In this document: positions 32,657 through 41,837 of the stretch, piece by piece
Numbering within the stretch: position 1 is the stretch's first letter
Layout of the letters: the number at the start of each line of letters is the position of its first letter
NCBI RefSeq assembly: GCF_013280495.1
Contig: NZ_JABSSX010000011.1
Coordinates: forward strand, 37,539-101,538
Direction of reading: 5' to 3'
Length of the DNA stretch: 64,000 bases
Source: Brevibacterium permense
GTDB taxonomy: Bacteria; Actinomycetota; Actinomycetes; Actinomycetales; Brevibacteriaceae
The notes under the pieces: model-generated
What the model saw: the letters and a program-made list of their open reading frames with translations, nothing else
Told to the model about the DNA's origin: nothing
Databases searched by the model: none
Translations under genes and position numbers: made by a program

Positions 32657-34162
32657 TCAGTTCTGGGCGGACTTCTCCTCGGCGACCATGGCCTTGACGT
32701 CTTCACGAAGTTTCCGGGCGTCGTAGACGATGCCCGAGCGCAGGGTGTAGTCGACTCCGCCGACGCGGTTGAGGCCGGATTCTTCGGCTCGGAGGTGACC
32801 GTGGCCGTAGAGGACCTTGAAGTTGCTCAGCGGGTTGTCCTTGACGATGAGCAGGTCGGCGATCTTGCCGGGTTCGACCGAGCCGAGCTCGCCGTCGATG
32901 CCGAGCAGCTGGGCGCTGTTCAAGGTGGCGGCGCGGACAACTTCGAGGGGGTGGAAGCCGGCTTCGAGGAGGAGTTCGAGTTCTTCGATGAGGCCGAAGC
33001 CGAAGACCTTGTAGATGAAGCCCGAATCCGAGCCGGCCGTGACCAGGCCGCCGAGGTTCTTGTAGTCGTTGACGAAGGACATCCATTTGACGTAGGCGTG
33101 GCGCCACGCGATCTCGTCTTCGCTCGTCCAGTCGCCCATGTAGGAGCCGTGTTTATCGGCCGAGGGCTGGAAGAACTCCCACAGGGTGGGGGAGGTGTAG
33201 TCGGGGTGCCATTCGGAGGTGCGCACGCGGGCGGCATCGCGGGAGCCGATGTAGATGTTGAAGGTCGGGCTCAGTGCGGTGCCGAGTTCGAGGAGTTCGC
33301 CAAGCGTCTCCTGCCAGGCGTCGCTGCCGCGTTCGGCGGTCTGCAGCCACAGGTGGGCGCCTTGGCTGAAGCGCTGGGGTTCGCTGTTGTGGTTGTAGTC
33401 GGTGGGTACGTGCTGGAGGGTGCGGTCGCGGAACATCGCTTCGGGGATGCCGTACCAGTGTTCGATGCTGTTCAGTCCCCACCTCGCCGAGGTCAGCGCA
33501 TTGACCTGCGCGGCCCGGCGCTGGTCGTGGTGGCAGGCGGTGCGCAGCCCGCGAGCTCGGGCGGCTTCGACGGCGGCCCCGAAAACGGAGGGGGAGGTGC
33601 CGAAGAATTTCACGCCGTTCGCACCGCGGTCCGCGACCTCGTTGACCCAGGCGGTCGCCTCGTCGGCGGTGACCGGGGTGGGCCCGTCGAGGGTTCCGGA
33701 GCGCAGGGCGGGGTAGATGTGCAGGCGTGGGGCTGCGATCTCGTTGGCCTCGGCGCGGCGGGCTTCGTTGACGGTCCAGTCGAGGCCGTTGAAGGCGCCG
33801 AGTTCGCGGATGGTGGTCACGCCGTGGCCGAGCCAGAGCTTGAAGACGTAGTCGGCGTTCGGGGCTTGGTCGGGTTTGCCGATGTGGGCGTGGGAGTCGA
33901 TGAGTCCGGGCATGACGTAGGCGCCGTCGAGGTCCATGACTTCTGCGCCGTCGGTCGAGGGGCGTTCGGTGAGGCTGCTTGCCCCGTTGGGTTCCCAGAT
34001 TCCGGTGATCCGGTCACCTTCGATGAGAATCTCCGCCGGCCCGTAGGGTGCGGCTCCGGTGCCGTCGATGATCATGGCATCGCGGAGGACGAGCCGGGCG
34101 TACGGTCCCGCTCCGGTGCTCCGGTCGGGGGCGGCGATCTGGCTAGTGGATCCGAGCGTCAT
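32657..34162 (-). CDS. Amidohydrolase family protein
   Basis: A 501-residue metal-dependent amidohydrolase. MPGLIDSHAHIGK gives the metal-binding HxH at about 91-93. The barrel ends with the strand TAGSDSGF carrying the last metal-ligand Asp, and the closing beta domain GIDGELGSVEPGKIADLLIV is typical of imidazolonepropionase/prolidase-like members. I chose the ATG at 34162 with GAGGAG upstream rather than one 21 codons earlier. It is convergent with the DUF885 gene and divergent from a GntR regulator that leads to an FAD oxidase and an AbgT transporter. Its substrate could be an N-acyl or dipeptide-like compound taken up by that transporter; this is inference. Confidence 0.82.
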   Translation of the reverse strand: MTLGSTSQIAAPDRSTGAGPYARLVLRDAMIIDGTGAAPYGPAEILIEGDRITGIWEPNGASSLTERPSTDGAEVMDLDGAYVMPGLIDSHAHIGKPDQAPNADYVFKLWLGHGVTTIRELGAFNGLDWTVNEARRAEANEIAAPRLHIYPALRSGTLDGPTPVTADEATAWVNEVADRGANGVKFFGTSPSVFGAAVEAARARGLRTACHHDQRRAAQVNALTSARWGLNSIEHWYGIPEAMFRDRTLQHVPTDYNHNSEPQRFSQGAHLWLQTAERGSDAWQETLGELLELGTALSPTFNIYIGSRDAARVRTSEWHPDYTSPTLWEFFQPSADKHGSYMGDWTSEDEIAWRHAYVKWMSFVNDYKNLGGLVTAGSDSGFIYKVFGFGLIEELELLLEAGFHPLEVVRAATLNSAQLLGIDGELGSVEPGKIADLLIVKDNPLSNFKVLYGHGHLRAEESGLNRVGGVDYTLRSGIVYDARKLREDVKAMVAEEKSAQN

Positions 34163-34407
34163 TGACGGTCTCCTCAGGGTTTCGCGTTCGAGCGGCGTGC
34201 TCTTCGCTGAGCGTGGTCGATGCACTCTTCACGCTAGCCGAATATTCGCTGGTCAGCACAATGACCTCGCAATGCAGAACTCGTTCTCTTTTCGAACTCG
34301 TACGCGGCCAAATCGGTGGTCAGCCGGGGGTGCGCCAAAGCTCTCGTCGTTGCAAAGACGGTGCCGCCAGACATTGGGTAACGATGTTCCGTCTCCTATG
34401 ATGTTCA

Positions 34408-34423
34408 ACTTGATAGGACAAGT
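34408..34423. promoter_or_regulatory. Inverted repeat before GntR gene (candidate operator)
   Basis: ACTTG-N6-CAAGT is a perfect inverted repeat at 34408-34423, only 7-22 bases before the possible start codons of the GntR-type gene. HutC-type GntR regulators bind such sites and often repress themselves. The amidohydrolase gene diverges to the left, so one site could serve both directions. Confidence 0.45.
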
Positions 34424-34429
34424 GCATAG

Positions 34430-35149
34430 ATGTATGGTCAACCCATGGACGATTTGTTTCGGAGCATTCAGCGAGACCTCCAACGGCAGATCCGCTCAGG
34501 AGAACTTCCTGAAGGAGCGAAACTCCCCAGCGAGAATGAACTCTGCGCGCGGTACTCGGTGAGTCGGCCGACGGCACAACGAGCACTCAACGAGCTTGCC
34601 GCCGATGGGGTCGTCGTACGTCAGAAGGGCCGCGGGACATTCGTCGCGACTTCGCGGAAGCAGATCAATCTGCTGTCGTTCACCAACCCCGCCGTGGCCC
34701 GTCACGGAGGGCCCGGACGGCACGAGGTGCTCTCGGCCCAGGTGACTGTCGCTTCCGACGCGCTGCTGCCGCTTCCCGGAGTTGAGGCCGACACCGCAGT
34801 CACCGAAATCGTCCGTCTGAAGTTCGATGCTCTCGATCGTCCGCATGCGTTGGAGACACACGTCATCCTGTTCTCCGCCGCCCCGACGATTCTTCGCCAG
34901 AAGCTCGAAGACCTCGTCATCCTCGACCACCTGCAGTCCAGTGAAGTCGATGTGGATACTATTCGCGTTTATCTGGAGCCGACACTCGTCAGTGACCGTG
35001 AAGCCCAACTGCTCACGTGCGAGTCGAGAACACCGGCGCTGAGGCGTCGCCGTGAGCTGCGTGCACCAGACGACCAAGTGCTGGAGACGACAGCAACCTT
35101 GGTCCGACCGGGGACCTCCGAATTCTTCATCGAACTGCCCGCCAACTAA
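34430..35149 (+). CDS. GntR-family (HutC-type) transcriptional regulator
   Basis: A 239-residue regulator with an N-terminal GntR winged helix (about 6-72; IRSGELPEGAKLPSENELCA then RYSVSRPTAQRALNELAADG) and a C-terminal UTRA-like effector domain. The start is uncertain: ATG 34430 or ATG 34445, neither with a clear Shine-Dalgarno sequence. Its stop is 26 bases before the FAD oxidoreductase, so they likely form one unit. It probably controls that operon and the divergent amidohydrolase in response to the substrate of the AbgT-like transporter. Confidence 0.83.
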   Translation: MYGQPMDDLFRSIQRDLQRQIRSGELPEGAKLPSENELCARYSVSRPTAQRALNELAADGVVVRQKGRGTFVATSRKQINLLSFTNPAVARHGGPGRHEVLSAQVTVASDALLPLPGVEADTAVTEIVRLKFDALDRPHALETHVILFSAAPTILRQKLEDLVILDHLQSSEVDVDTIRVYLEPTLVSDREAQLLTCESRTPALRRRRELRAPDDQVLETTATLVRPGTSEFFIELPAN

Positions 35150-35175
35150 CAACGAACGAATACAGAGGACCTCAT

Positions 35176-36336
35176 ATGCACATCATCGTCATCGGCTCAG
35201 GATTGCTCGGGCTCAGCACCGCCGACAATCTGGTGATGTCAGGTGCCGACGTCACGCTCGTCGATGCTCGAGACCTGGGTGCCGGCACCTCCGGCACGAG
35301 CTTCGCCTGGACGAACGCCAATGGAAAACTCGACCCCGCTTATCACGAACTCAACATCGCCGGAATGAAAGAGCACTCCCGACTCGCCGACACTCTGCCG
35401 GGGCCGCGCACGTACCATCGATCGAGCGGACTGCAGATGGCCGATGCGCGCCAGGCGCCGAAACTGGAGGAAAAGATCGCTCGCCTCAGCGAGCTCGGAT
35501 ATCCATCAGAGCTGCTCTCAGCCGACCGCGTAGGCGAGATCGCCGGAGACATCTCAGTTCCTGAGAACATCGAACTGATCGCGCATTTTCCATCAGAAGG
35601 ATATGTGCTCACCGAACAGCTGCTGCACAACCTTCGTGCACACGCTGTCGAACATGGCGCGAAGCTGGTTAGAGGAACAGTCACCGAGGTGGACGAAGGT
35701 GGCGATCAAGTCGAGGTCCATCTCGGCGACGGGCGTGTGCTCTCAGCAGATCGAGTCGTGCTCGCCACAGGACGCTGGACGCAAGCGCTGGCTCAAGCCT
35801 CAGGATTCGAGACTCCGATGAACGATGAGATTGGCCGGGGATCTGCGGTGACGGGTCTCCTCGGCTATGTGAGGACGAACTCGACGCGGGTGAAGGCAGT
35901 CGTGCACACGCCCGAGCTGAATCTGCGACCGGGGGAGGACGGAACGATCGTCGTCCAGGCTCTCGACCTCAACCCGCGAGTCGACCCCGCGGCCCCACCA
36001 ACTAACGAAGGACCATTTGCCAAGGAAATGGCAGAGAGATTCACTGCGGTGACCAACGATTCAACGCCCAACCTGATCGACCTTCGCGTGAGCTATCGGT
36101 CCCTGCCTGCCGACGGTTTCACGATCGCCGGATTCGCGGCGGGGCTATCTCGTACCTACTGCCTCGTCACACACAGCGGGATCACGCTTGGCCCGCTGCT
36201 CGGCCGCTTGGCTGCCGAGGAGCTCGTCGACGACAGCCAACAGGACTTGCTTGAGAATTTCCGCCCGACCCGGTTCGAATATGCCACGGCGACCGTCGGC
36301 CACCTAAGCCCGCCACTGCAGCTCGGCGATCAATAA
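35176..36336 (+). CDS. FAD-dependent amino-acid oxidase/dehydrogenase (DAO family)
   Basis: A 386-residue flavoprotein of the DadA/glycine-oxidase type. The N-terminal dinucleotide-binding motif reads IVIGSGLLGLSTADNL with GxGxxG-like glycines, then the acidic strand end VTLVDARDLGAGTSG. The C-terminal part has YRSLPADGFTIAGFAAGLSR and HSGITLGPLLGRL, which close the FAD site. AGAGGACC precedes the ATG at 35176. It would oxidise an amine or D-amino acid in the cytosol. The next gene is an AbgT transporter, so it may process the imported compound after amidohydrolase cleavage. Confidence 0.83.
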   Translation: MHIIVIGSGLLGLSTADNLVMSGADVTLVDARDLGAGTSGTSFAWTNANGKLDPAYHELNIAGMKEHSRLADTLPGPRTYHRSSGLQMADARQAPKLEEKIARLSELGYPSELLSADRVGEIAGDISVPENIELIAHFPSEGYVLTEQLLHNLRAHAVEHGAKLVRGTVTEVDEGGDQVEVHLGDGRVLSADRVVLATGRWTQALAQASGFETPMNDEIGRGSAVTGLLGYVRTNSTRVKAVVHTPELNLRPGEDGTIVVQALDLNPRVDPAAPPTNEGPFAKEMAERFTAVTNDSTPNLIDLRVSYRSLPADGFTIAGFAAGLSRTYCLVTHSGITLGPLLGRLAAEELVDDSQQDLLENFRPTRFEYATATVGHLSPPLQLGDQ

Positions 36337-36366
36337 CACCACTTTCATGTCGATCAAAGGAGACCG

Positions 36367-37983
36367 ATGACTTCACGAATCACCGCCGAACCCATTGTGC
36401 CGGAGCGGCTCCCACTGCTGTATCGAGCGATCGGCTTGATCGAGCGGATCGGAAATCTGCTTCCGCACCCGTTCTGGCTGTTCTGGATCATGGCTCTGCT
36501 GCTCGGCATCGTCAGCTGGGTGCTCTCGGGGGCCGGTGTCTCAGTGACGCTGCCCGAGTCCAATGAGGTCGTCGAGGTCAAAAACCTGCTGTCGACCGAT
36601 GGTCTCAAATACGCCATCGAATCGGCGCTGGACAATTTCGCATCCTTCCCGCCCCTGGCGGTCGTGCTCGTGGTTCTACTCGGTGTGAGCGTCGCTGAGA
36701 AGAGCGGCGTGCTCGAAGCCCTCATCCGGCTGACGATCATCAGATTGCCCAAACGGTGGGTGACTTTCGCGATCGCCTTCAGCGGAATGATCGCCCACAT
36801 CATGGGCGATGCTGCCTACTTGGTAATGATCCCGTTGGGAGCGATGGCCTTCAATGCTGCGGGACGGAGCCCAGTTCTCGGCGTGATGGTGGCTTACGCA
36901 TCTGTATCCGCCGGTTTCAATGCGAGTCCACTTGTCACTCCCTCCGATGCGATCCGCTCTTCGCTGGCGTCGGCTGCGGCCCAGACGGTCGACTCGAGCG
37001 CTTCGATCACACCGGTGGCAACCTATTTCTTCTCGGCCACCTCGTCGCTGCTTCTCGCCGTGATCATCACCCTGGTCGTGGAACTCGTGCTCGCACGGCG
37101 AGAGGACTTCAAGGCCCCGGCAGAAGAAGCCGCGAACGACGGTGGAAATGCCGACTGCGAAGCCACCGCCAGTGAAGCCACCGGAATCGGTCGACCCGTG
37201 GAGGACCGCACCGAGTTGATGTCTCTCGACAACGGCCAGACTCGCGGCTTGTTGCGGGCAACGGCAGCCGGAGTGGTCTTCATCGGCGCAGTGGTCGTCA
37301 TCCTGCTGCTGCCGGACTCACCATTCATCGAACCCGGGCAGCCGCTGGTCGAATCGATGGTCCTCGACAACATCGCGATCTTCATCTCTCTCTTCTTCAC
37401 TCTGACGGGGATCATCTACGGATACAGCACCAAAGCATTCACCACCCTCAGAGCTGTTCCTGAGGCGATGATCGGCGGTGTGGTCAATCTTGCGCCCGTC
37501 ATTGTCCTCTTCTTCGCCGTGGCCCAATTTCTCGCATACTTCAGCTGGACAGGGATCGGCTCGGTGCTTACAGTCAACGGCGCAGATCTGCTCCAGAGGC
37601 TCGAGGCCCCACACCTGGTCGTGCTCATTGTCATCATCGTCGGAGTGGCGTTTATCAACATGATCGTGACGAGTGGTTCGGCGATGTGGGCGATCTTTGC
37701 GCCCATCCTCGTACCGATGATGATGTACTACGGTGTTCGCCCTGAGGCCGCTATGGTGTCGTTCATGATCGGAGACTCAGTGACGAATGCCGTGACACCG
37801 ATGAGCGCCTATTTCGTCCTCGCGCTCGGATTCGTTCAGCGATATCGTAAGGACGCGGGGATCGGCACACTCATGGCCTTCACGGTTCCGCTGTCGTTCG
37901 CGATCCTCATTGGCTGGGCTCTCTTCTTCTGCGTGTGGTATTTGCTGGGCATTCCGCTCGGCCCCGGGGTTGTTCTCCACTGA
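36367..37983 (+). CDS. AbgT-family transporter
   Basis: A 538-residue transporter of the AbgT family (p-aminobenzoyl-glutamate transporters and related drug exporters). HPFWLFWIMALLLG begins the first helix, GDAAYLVMIPLGAMAF and AYASVSAGFNASPLVTPSDA form the conserved core, and MIGDSVTNAVTPMSAYFVL is the second repeat hairpin. AAAGGAG precedes the ATG. AbgT proteins import PABA-glutamate or export sulfonamides. The adjacent amidohydrolase and FAD oxidase suggest import of an amide-linked amino compound here. A link to the pab genes 27 kb away is not shown. Confidence 0.87.
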   Translation: MTSRITAEPIVPERLPLLYRAIGLIERIGNLLPHPFWLFWIMALLLGIVSWVLSGAGVSVTLPESNEVVEVKNLLSTDGLKYAIESALDNFASFPPLAVVLVVLLGVSVAEKSGVLEALIRLTIIRLPKRWVTFAIAFSGMIAHIMGDAAYLVMIPLGAMAFNAAGRSPVLGVMVAYASVSAGFNASPLVTPSDAIRSSLASAAAQTVDSSASITPVATYFFSATSSLLLAVIITLVVELVLARREDFKAPAEEAANDGGNADCEATASEATGIGRPVEDRTELMSLDNGQTRGLLRATAAGVVFIGAVVVILLLPDSPFIEPGQPLVESMVLDNIAIFISLFFTLTGIIYGYSTKAFTTLRAVPEAMIGGVVNLAPVIVLFFAVAQFLAYFSWTGIGSVLTVNGADLLQRLEAPHLVVLIVIIVGVAFINMIVTSGSAMWAIFAPILVPMMMYYGVRPEAAMVSFMIGDSVTNAVTPMSAYFVLALGFVQRYRKDAGIGTLMAFTVPLSFAILIGWALFFCVWYLLGIPLGPGVVLH

Positions 37984-38169
37984 TTTTGGAATCAGTGCAG
38001 GCCGACCGCGCTTATGGGGTCAGAGCGCCCCGCGAGTATCTGCGGGCTCGGCGGTTCAAGGTGGTGTTTCCAAAGAAGAGCACCCCGGAGGTACCGCGGG
38101 CCTCGTGGCGGTCGTCGACCAGCGTTCAGCGTCGTTATCGACCGACCTACAAGAATTGCGAGGCCCGCA

Positions 38170-38973
38170 TTAGTTGCGACCGCCTATCCGGTCGCGATCG
38201 GCGCCATACCCCAGCTTCACTGAGATCTCCCGAGCAGCCGCCTTCATCACAGGCACCAACGCCTGCATCCGATCCTTCGGCATGAAGGGACGCGTCGCCG
38301 ACAGTGAAATTCCGGCGACGATGTCTCCGCTGCCGTCCCGAACCGGAGCAGCCACACACCGGATCCCCGGCTCGTTCTCTTCGAGATCGAGCGATGCTCC
38401 GTCGCGGGTGTAGCCCTGCATCCGCTTGACGAATGCATCCACCGCAGCGGAGTCCGCACCAGGGTTCTCTGCAACGAACAAACGCTCCCACCGGTCATCC
38501 TGTCCCACCAACAGCGCCTTGCCGACACCGGTGCGTGTCATCGGCATCCTGTGGCCGATGCGTGAGCGCATCTCGGCCCCACGGGTACCTGGGATCTTAT
38601 GGAGATAGAGCACCGACTCACCATCCTCGACCGAGAGATGGATCGTGTCCTGAGTCCGTTCAGCCAACGCCTCCAAGCTCTCCCTGGCTACGACCGGCAG
38701 CGGATCCTGATTGAGCGCGGTGAAACCATACTCGATCAGCGTCGGCCCGAGCCGAAACTCTCCCGGCGACCCATGTCGCAGATACCCCATCTGCACCAAC
38801 AGCTGGATCATCCTGTGTGCACTCGACCGACCGATGCCCGTCGCCTCGACGATCGACTTCAGCGTCGTCGAGCCATGAGCCACGGCACTGACAATCTGCA
38901 GCCCTCTGGCCAAGGTCTGAGTGCCTTGCGGAATGGCTGCGCCAGCAACAGTTCCAGAATCTTCGATCATCAC
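38170..38973 (-). CDS. IclR-family transcriptional regulator
   Basis: A 267-residue IclR regulator with an N-terminal winged helix (about 15-80; SIVEATGIGRSSAHRMIQLL) and a C-terminal GAF-like effector domain (LHKIPGTRGAEMRSRIGHRM, TGVGKALLVG, IRCVAAPVRDGSGDIVAGIS). A GTG at 38973 is followed by an in-frame ATG; AGGTGA lies 9 bases before the GTG. It is divergent from the galactonate operon, with about 75 bases between, and is very likely its repressor. Confidence 0.87.
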   Translation of the reverse strand: MMIEDSGTVAGAAIPQGTQTLARGLQIVSAVAHGSTTLKSIVEATGIGRSSAHRMIQLLVQMGYLRHGSPGEFRLGPTLIEYGFTALNQDPLPVVARESLEALAERTQDTIHLSVEDGESVLYLHKIPGTRGAEMRSRIGHRMPMTRTGVGKALLVGQDDRWERLFVAENPGADSAAVDAFVKRMQGYTRDGASLDLEENEPGIRCVAAPVRDGSGDIVAGISLSATRPFMPKDRMQALVPVMKAAAREISVKLGYGADRDRIGGRN

Positions 38974-39046
38974 CCCAGTATGTCACCTATCCCACATATA
39001 GGGACACCGGTGGCGCATGGTGGAACACGTGCCCATAGTGGCTCTT

Positions 39047-40027
39047 ATGGCAAATCTGGCACCATGCGAGGCCCCACAGATGATCGGCCTCGACTGGGGG
39101 ACAAGCTCTCTGAGAGCCTTCCTCATCGGCAGCGACGGAAAGGTCCTCGCTGAACGCAACGGTTCCGACGGCATCATGGCCGTCAGCTCCGACACCACAG
39201 ACCTCCGAGGCGACTTCTCCCGAATCGCTGAGACCGCGGCCGGTGATTGGCTCACCAGATACGGCCCCCTGCCGATGCTCGCCTGCGGAATGATCGGCTC
39301 AGCACAGGGTGTCGCCGAGGCTGGCTACCTTGATCTGCCCACCGACCTCGGCGACATGGGCGGGGAACTGACGACGGTCAACCTGACGAGCGGTGACCTC
39401 CACATCGTGCCCGGCCTGCAGAAAACCCCGACCGGGGCGACCGCGCCCGACGTCATCCGCGGGGAAGAGACCCAACTGCTCGGCCTCCTGGGCGAAGAAG
39501 AGACCGAACGCAGCACGGTGATCCTCCCCGGCACGCATACCAAATGGGTGAGCTGCCGAGGGCAGCGCGTCACCGACTTCACCACCTCGATGAGCGGAGA
39601 GCTCTTCGGCCTGCTCAGCACCTCATCGATCCTCAGCCGCCTTGCCGAACCCACCGAGAGCTTCCTTTCCGAGGCCTTCGACTGGGGACTGAACGTCGGA
39701 GGCGACACCCCCGCCGCAGTGACGTCCTCAATCTTCTCGGCCCGAACCTGGGCTCTCGACGGACGTCTGCGTGCCGAAGAAGTCAACGACTACCTCTCGG
39801 GCATGCTCATCGGCGCCGAGGTGGCTCACCAGCTCACCGTGGTCGCCGATTCGAGCGCCCCCGTTATCGTCTGCGGAACCACAGATCTGACAAAGCGCTA
39901 CACCCTCGCACTGCACCGAGCGGGCCGAGAGACGATCAACGCGAATCCGCGCGCTGCGGCCACCGGACTCTTCCGCATCGCCGAACAATCCGGCCTCATA
40001 CCGACCAAGGAGCACACTCATGCCTGA
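39047..40027 (+). CDS. dgoK: 2-dehydro-3-deoxygalactonokinase
   Basis: Phosphorylates 2-keto-3-deoxygalactonate in galactonate breakdown. The protein (326 residues from this start) begins with the sugar-kinase phosphate loop MIGLDWGTSSLRAFL. Family motifs ACGMIGSAQGVAEAGYLDLP, ILPGTHTKWV and MSGELFGLL follow. The start is uncertain: ATG 39047 lacks a ribosome site, while ATG 39080 has GAGG 8 bases upstream and would begin exactly at the phosphate loop. It overlaps the aldolase gene by 8 bases. The operon order kinase-aldolase-dehydratase-transporter supports the assignment. Confidence 0.87.
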   Translation: MANLAPCEAPQMIGLDWGTSSLRAFLIGSDGKVLAERNGSDGIMAVSSDTTDLRGDFSRIAETAAGDWLTRYGPLPMLACGMIGSAQGVAEAGYLDLPTDLGDMGGELTTVNLTSGDLHIVPGLQKTPTGATAPDVIRGEETQLLGLLGEEETERSTVILPGTHTKWVSCRGQRVTDFTTSMSGELFGLLSTSSILSRLAEPTESFLSEAFDWGLNVGGDTPAAVTSSIFSARTWALDGRLRAEEVNDYLSGMLIGAEVAHQLTVVADSSAPVIVCGTTDLTKRYTLALHRAGRETINANPRAAATGLFRIAEQSGLIPTKEHTHA

Positions 40028-40634
40028 CTCTGTCCCCTCCGGCCTCATCGCCATCCTCCGCGGTGTCCGCCCTGACGAAGTCCTCGACATCGCCGAAGGC
40101 ATCGTCGCCGCCGGGTTCTCCGCCATCGAGGTTCCGCTCAACTCGCCCGACCCGCTCGACTCGATCACCGCATTAATCGAACGGTTCGGCAACGACCTGG
40201 AGATCGGTGCCGGCACCGTGCTCACCGCCAATCAGGTCCGCGACTGCGAGCGAGCCGGTGCCCGCATCATCGTCGCACCCGACACTGACACCGAAGTCAT
40301 CCAGACCGCGCTCGCAATGGGGCTCACCCCGTACCCGGGAGCCGCGACCCCGACCGAAGCGTTCGCTGCCATCAAGGCAGGTGCCACCAAGGTCAAACTC
40401 TTCCCCTCCTCGGCCGTGGGGATCAGCGGAATGAAGGCCTGGAGCGAAGTGCTGCCTGCCGGCACCGAGCTCTTCCCCGTCGGGGGAGTAGGAGCCGACA
40501 ACGCAGCCGAGTGGCGGGGCGCCGGAGCCGCGGGCCTTGGCCTGGGGTCCTCGCTCTATCGCCGAGGCGACCGCCCCGACGACGTACGTGTGCGGGCCGA
40601 GGCGATCGCCTCGGCGTGGGCGCACACCAACTGA
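40020..40634 (+). CDS. dgoA: 2-dehydro-3-deoxy-6-phosphogalactonate aldolase
   Basis: Cleaves 2-keto-3-deoxy-6-phosphogalactonate to pyruvate and glyceraldehyde 3-phosphate. The 204-residue TIM-barrel has the KDPG-aldolase-family motifs [36 protein letters not shown] and the Schiff-base Lys in [12 protein letters not shown] (near 125). A KDPG aldolase is the close alternative; the LNSP and dgoK context favour the galactonate form. Its start lies inside the end of dgoK, so the two are co-translated. Confidence 0.87.
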   Translation: MPDSVPSGLIAILRGVRPDEVLDIAEGIVAAGFSAIEVPLNSPDPLDSITALIERFGNDLEIGAGTVLTANQVRDCERAGARIIVAPDTDTEVIQTALAMGLTPYPGAATPTEAFAAIKAGATKVKLFPSSAVGISGMKAWSEVLPAGTELFPVGGVGADNAAEWRGAGAAGLGLGSSLYRRGDRPDDVRVRAEAIASAWAHTN

Positions 40635-40678
40635 ACACCGATACATCAACGACAACACCCGAACGAAAGGCCAGACCA

Positions 40679-41827
40679 ATGAAGATCACGTCGATGACGA
40701 CGTACACAGTGCCGCCTCGGTGGCTGTTCCTCAAGATCGAAACCGATGAAGGGATCGTGGGGTGGGGTGAACCCATCATCGAAGGTAAGGCAGCCACCGT
40801 TGCTGCCGCCGTTGATGAGCTTTCCGACCTGCTCATCGGCAAGGATCCTGCGAACATCGAGGACCTGTGGACGATCATGTACCGCGGTGGCTTCTACCGC
40901 GGTGGTCCCATCCTCATGAGTGCGATCTCCGGAATCGATCAGGCACTGTGGGACATCAAGGGCAAGGCGCTCGGCCAGCCTGTGCATCAGCTGCTCGGCG
41001 GGAAGGTCCGGGATCGGATCCGCACCTACTCGTGGATCGGCGGAGACCGTCCAGGCGATACCGCGGCAGCCGCACTTGAGACGAAGAACCGCGGCTTCAC
41101 CGCTGTGAAGATGAACGCCACCGAGGAGCTGCAGTTCATCGATTCCTACACCAAGGTCGACCAGGTCATCGAGAACGTCCAGGCGATCCGGGAGGCCACC
41201 GGCGACGATTTTGGCATCGGTGTCGACTTCCACGGTCGCGCGCACAAGCCGATGGCCAAGGTTCTCATCAAGGAACTTGAACCCTACCGGCTGCTCTTCA
41301 TCGAAGAACCGGTGCTCTCCGAACACTTCGGCTCACTGCGCGACGTCATGGCGAACACGCCGACGCCGATCGCACTGGGGGAGAGGCTCTTCTCTCGGTG
41401 GGACTTCCGTGAGGTGGTCGCCTCCGGCGCCGTCGACATCATCCAGCCGGACGTCTCCCACGCCGGCGGCATCACCGAGACGCGGAAGATTGCGATGATG
41501 GCTGAAGCCTACGATGTGGCGCTCGCGCTGCACTGCCCTCTGGGGCCGATCGCACTTGCCTCCTGCCTGCAGGTCGATGCCGGCAGCTACAACGCCTTCA
41601 TCCAGGAACAGAGCCTGGGCATCCACTACAACACGAGCAACGATCTACTCGACTATGTCACCGACCCGTCGGTGTTCAACTACGACGACGGCATGATCGA
41701 CATCCCGTCTGGCCCCGGTCTGGGCATCGAGGTCAACGAAGAGTATGTCATCGAGCGCTCGGCCGAAGGACACCGGTGGCGCAACCCGATCTGGCGCCAC
41801 ACCGACGGCTCCTTCGCGGAGTGGTGA
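40679..41827 (+). CDS. dgoD: D-galactonate dehydratase (enolase superfamily)
   Basis: Dehydrates D-galactonate to 2-keto-3-deoxygalactonate. The 382-residue protein is of the mandelate-racemase subgroup of the enolase superfamily. FDFHGR-like [14 protein letters not shown] carries the first metal ligand and catalytic His, [10 protein letters not shown] the second ligand, and [12 protein letters not shown] the third. The C-terminal catalytic His is in [11 protein letters not shown]. The ATG at 40679 follows GAAAGG; a longer frame to 40511 runs antisense-like through the aldolase and is not real. It is the third gene of the operon. Confidence 0.88.
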   Translation: MKITSMTTYTVPPRWLFLKIETDEGIVGWGEPIIEGKAATVAAAVDELSDLLIGKDPANIEDLWTIMYRGGFYRGGPILMSAISGIDQALWDIKGKALGQPVHQLLGGKVRDRIRTYSWIGGDRPGDTAAAALETKNRGFTAVKMNATEELQFIDSYTKVDQVIENVQAIREATGDDFGIGVDFHGRAHKPMAKVLIKELEPYRLLFIEEPVLSEHFGSLRDVMANTPTPIALGERLFSRWDFREVVASGAVDIIQPDVSHAGGITETRKIAMMAEAYDVALALHCPLGPIALASCLQVDAGSYNAFIQEQSLGIHYNTSNDLLDYVTDPSVFNYDDGMIDIPSGPGLGIEVNEEYVIERSAEGHRWRNPIWRHTDGSFAEW

Positions 41828-41837
41828 GGAGAGACCC

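Noticed and set aside
32474..34165. A 563-codon plus-strand frame opposite the amidohydrolase
   Set aside because: Gly/Val/Glu-rich product without motifs, exactly antisense to a gene with HxH and other conserved residues.
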